From Alphaproteobacteria bacterium MarineAlpha11_Bin1 (GTDB taxonomy: Bacteria > Pseudomonadota > Alphaproteobacteria > MPNO01 > UBA830), in contig PTJZ01000006.1 in assembly GCA_002937455.1 (NCBI GenBank), positions 62,001 to 126,000 of the forward strand: 64,000 nt of DNA, read 5' to 3'. Of this stretch, positions 63,557 to 64,000 are shown piece after piece. Below the pieces are notes generated by a model. The model worked only from the letters and a program-made list of their open reading frames with translations. It was not told the DNA's origin and ran no database searches. The position numbers and the translations under genes were made by a program. The number at the start of each line of letters is the position of its first letter. Positions within the stretch are counted from its first letter, which is position 1.

Positions 63557-64000
63557 ATCCTGATATCGATAACGGCAGACAGGCGAATGTCGCGGAGGTA
63601 ACGTCGCGCCATCAATGAGAGTCTTCTCTGGACCAGTTTGTCCGCAATCGCGTCGCGCTCGGGAAGTTTGATCTGCCCCTTGCCACCCTCTCTGCTACAT
63701 ACCATCAAAACTAGAACGCCGTCTGTCAATTTAATTGGGTCGGTAGTTTTGCCTGCTGGAACGTCGCGGACAGCGAGCTGGATTTCAGGCGATAAATCCC
63801 TCAAGGATAATCGACCCAGACTTGGCGAACGTGGAGACTTAACCTCTCTCGCAAGCATATCAAAATCTCTACATCCCGTTGCAGAGAGCGTGATGGTTTT
63901 CGCTAAATCGGTCTGGTTTTCTATATCGCGACGCGTTGCAGCGCGGGGAAATGGTAGAAAAATCTGACGTAGATCGATAACTACGGGTTTGCCAGTCGTT
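63553..64000 (-). CDS. surA: SurA-like periplasmic peptidyl-prolyl isomerase (C-terminal part)
   Basis: Partial: the frame runs off the right edge with codons open from 63999. Visible are about 148 residues, starting GKPVVIDLRQIFLPF, a parvulin-type repeat as in SurA, then SLGRLSLRDLSPEI and VPAGKTTDPIKLTDGVLVL. It ends LRDIRLSAVIDIRI. SurA chaperones outer-membrane proteins. The order surA-pdxA-rsmA supports the name. The ATG at 63858 is internal, not the start. Confidence 0.9.
   Translation of the reverse strand, partial: TTGKPVVIDLRQIFLPFPRAATRRDIENQTDLAKTITLSATGCRDFDMLAREVKSPRSPSLGRLSLRDLSPEIQLAVRDVPAGKTTDPIKLTDGVLVLMVCSREGGKGQIKLPERDAIADKLVQRRLSLMARRYLRDIRLSAVIDIRI

Overview
The window looks like a chromosomal stretch of a free-living alphaproteobacterium, probably near Rhodospirillales, of roughly 50% GC. 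The evidence is gene order. It holds rpsF-rpsR-DUF2232-rplI, a divergent fabD-fabG-acpP-fabF-mltG-yicC-gmk run, and surA-pdxA-rsmA on the opposite strand. It also has a polyprenyl diphosphate synthase divergent from a TrmN6-type methyltransferase, an S49 peptidase, glyQ-glyS-ppdK, and a YgfZ-like protein. One tRNA (Pro, anticodon CGG) is present. I see no rRNA, CRISPR array, insertion sequence, integrase or prophage.

Layout. 1-1.2 kb: divergent iron-storage pair bfr/bfd, with a Fur-box-like site and a 22-bp tandem repeat between them. 1.4-3.4 kb: periplasmic cytochrome c and DNA polymerase IV. 3.7-10.6 kb: catabolic and transport genes (two-subunit CoA-transferase, AhpD-like protein, SDR, EamA transporter, NIPSNAP protein, FkbM methyltransferase, 14-TM MFS pump). 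10.8-22.2 kb: housekeeping (tRNA-Pro, ispB-like, trmN6-like, S49 peptidase, glyQS, ppdK), interrupted by an AT-richer radical SAM gene. 22.3-27.8 kb: YgfZ-like protein, then a tightly coupled glycosyltransferase x3 plus asparagine-synthase operon, probably for a surface glycan. 28-33.8 kb: Sel1 protein, two flavin monooxygenases of different folds, a secreted histidine phosphatase, and a DUF350/trypsin-like protease pair.

34-51.6 kb is an accessory catabolic island. It holds a dihydroorotate-dehydrogenase-like flavoprotein, two paralogous MFS carriers and an operon PhyH dioxygenase-UbiD-zinc ribbon-UbiD. It continues with a complete TRAP transporter, a class III aminotransferase, an FAD hydroxylase with a coupled small ORF, a DMT transporter, an APH-fold kinase and an enoyl-CoA hydratase. 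The PhyH-UbiD-Zn ribbon-UbiD set is the best candidate for an undescribed pathway, because both UbiD copies keep their catalytic residues and the genes overlap or nearly abut. 52-64 kb returns to core genes: nadK, the ribosomal cluster, fatty-acid synthesis, cell-wall and nucleotide genes, and surA, which runs off the right edge.

Functions are assigned from remembered family motifs and gene order, without database searches. Substrates of the catabolic enzymes and transporters are inferences. Base composition remarks are by eye.
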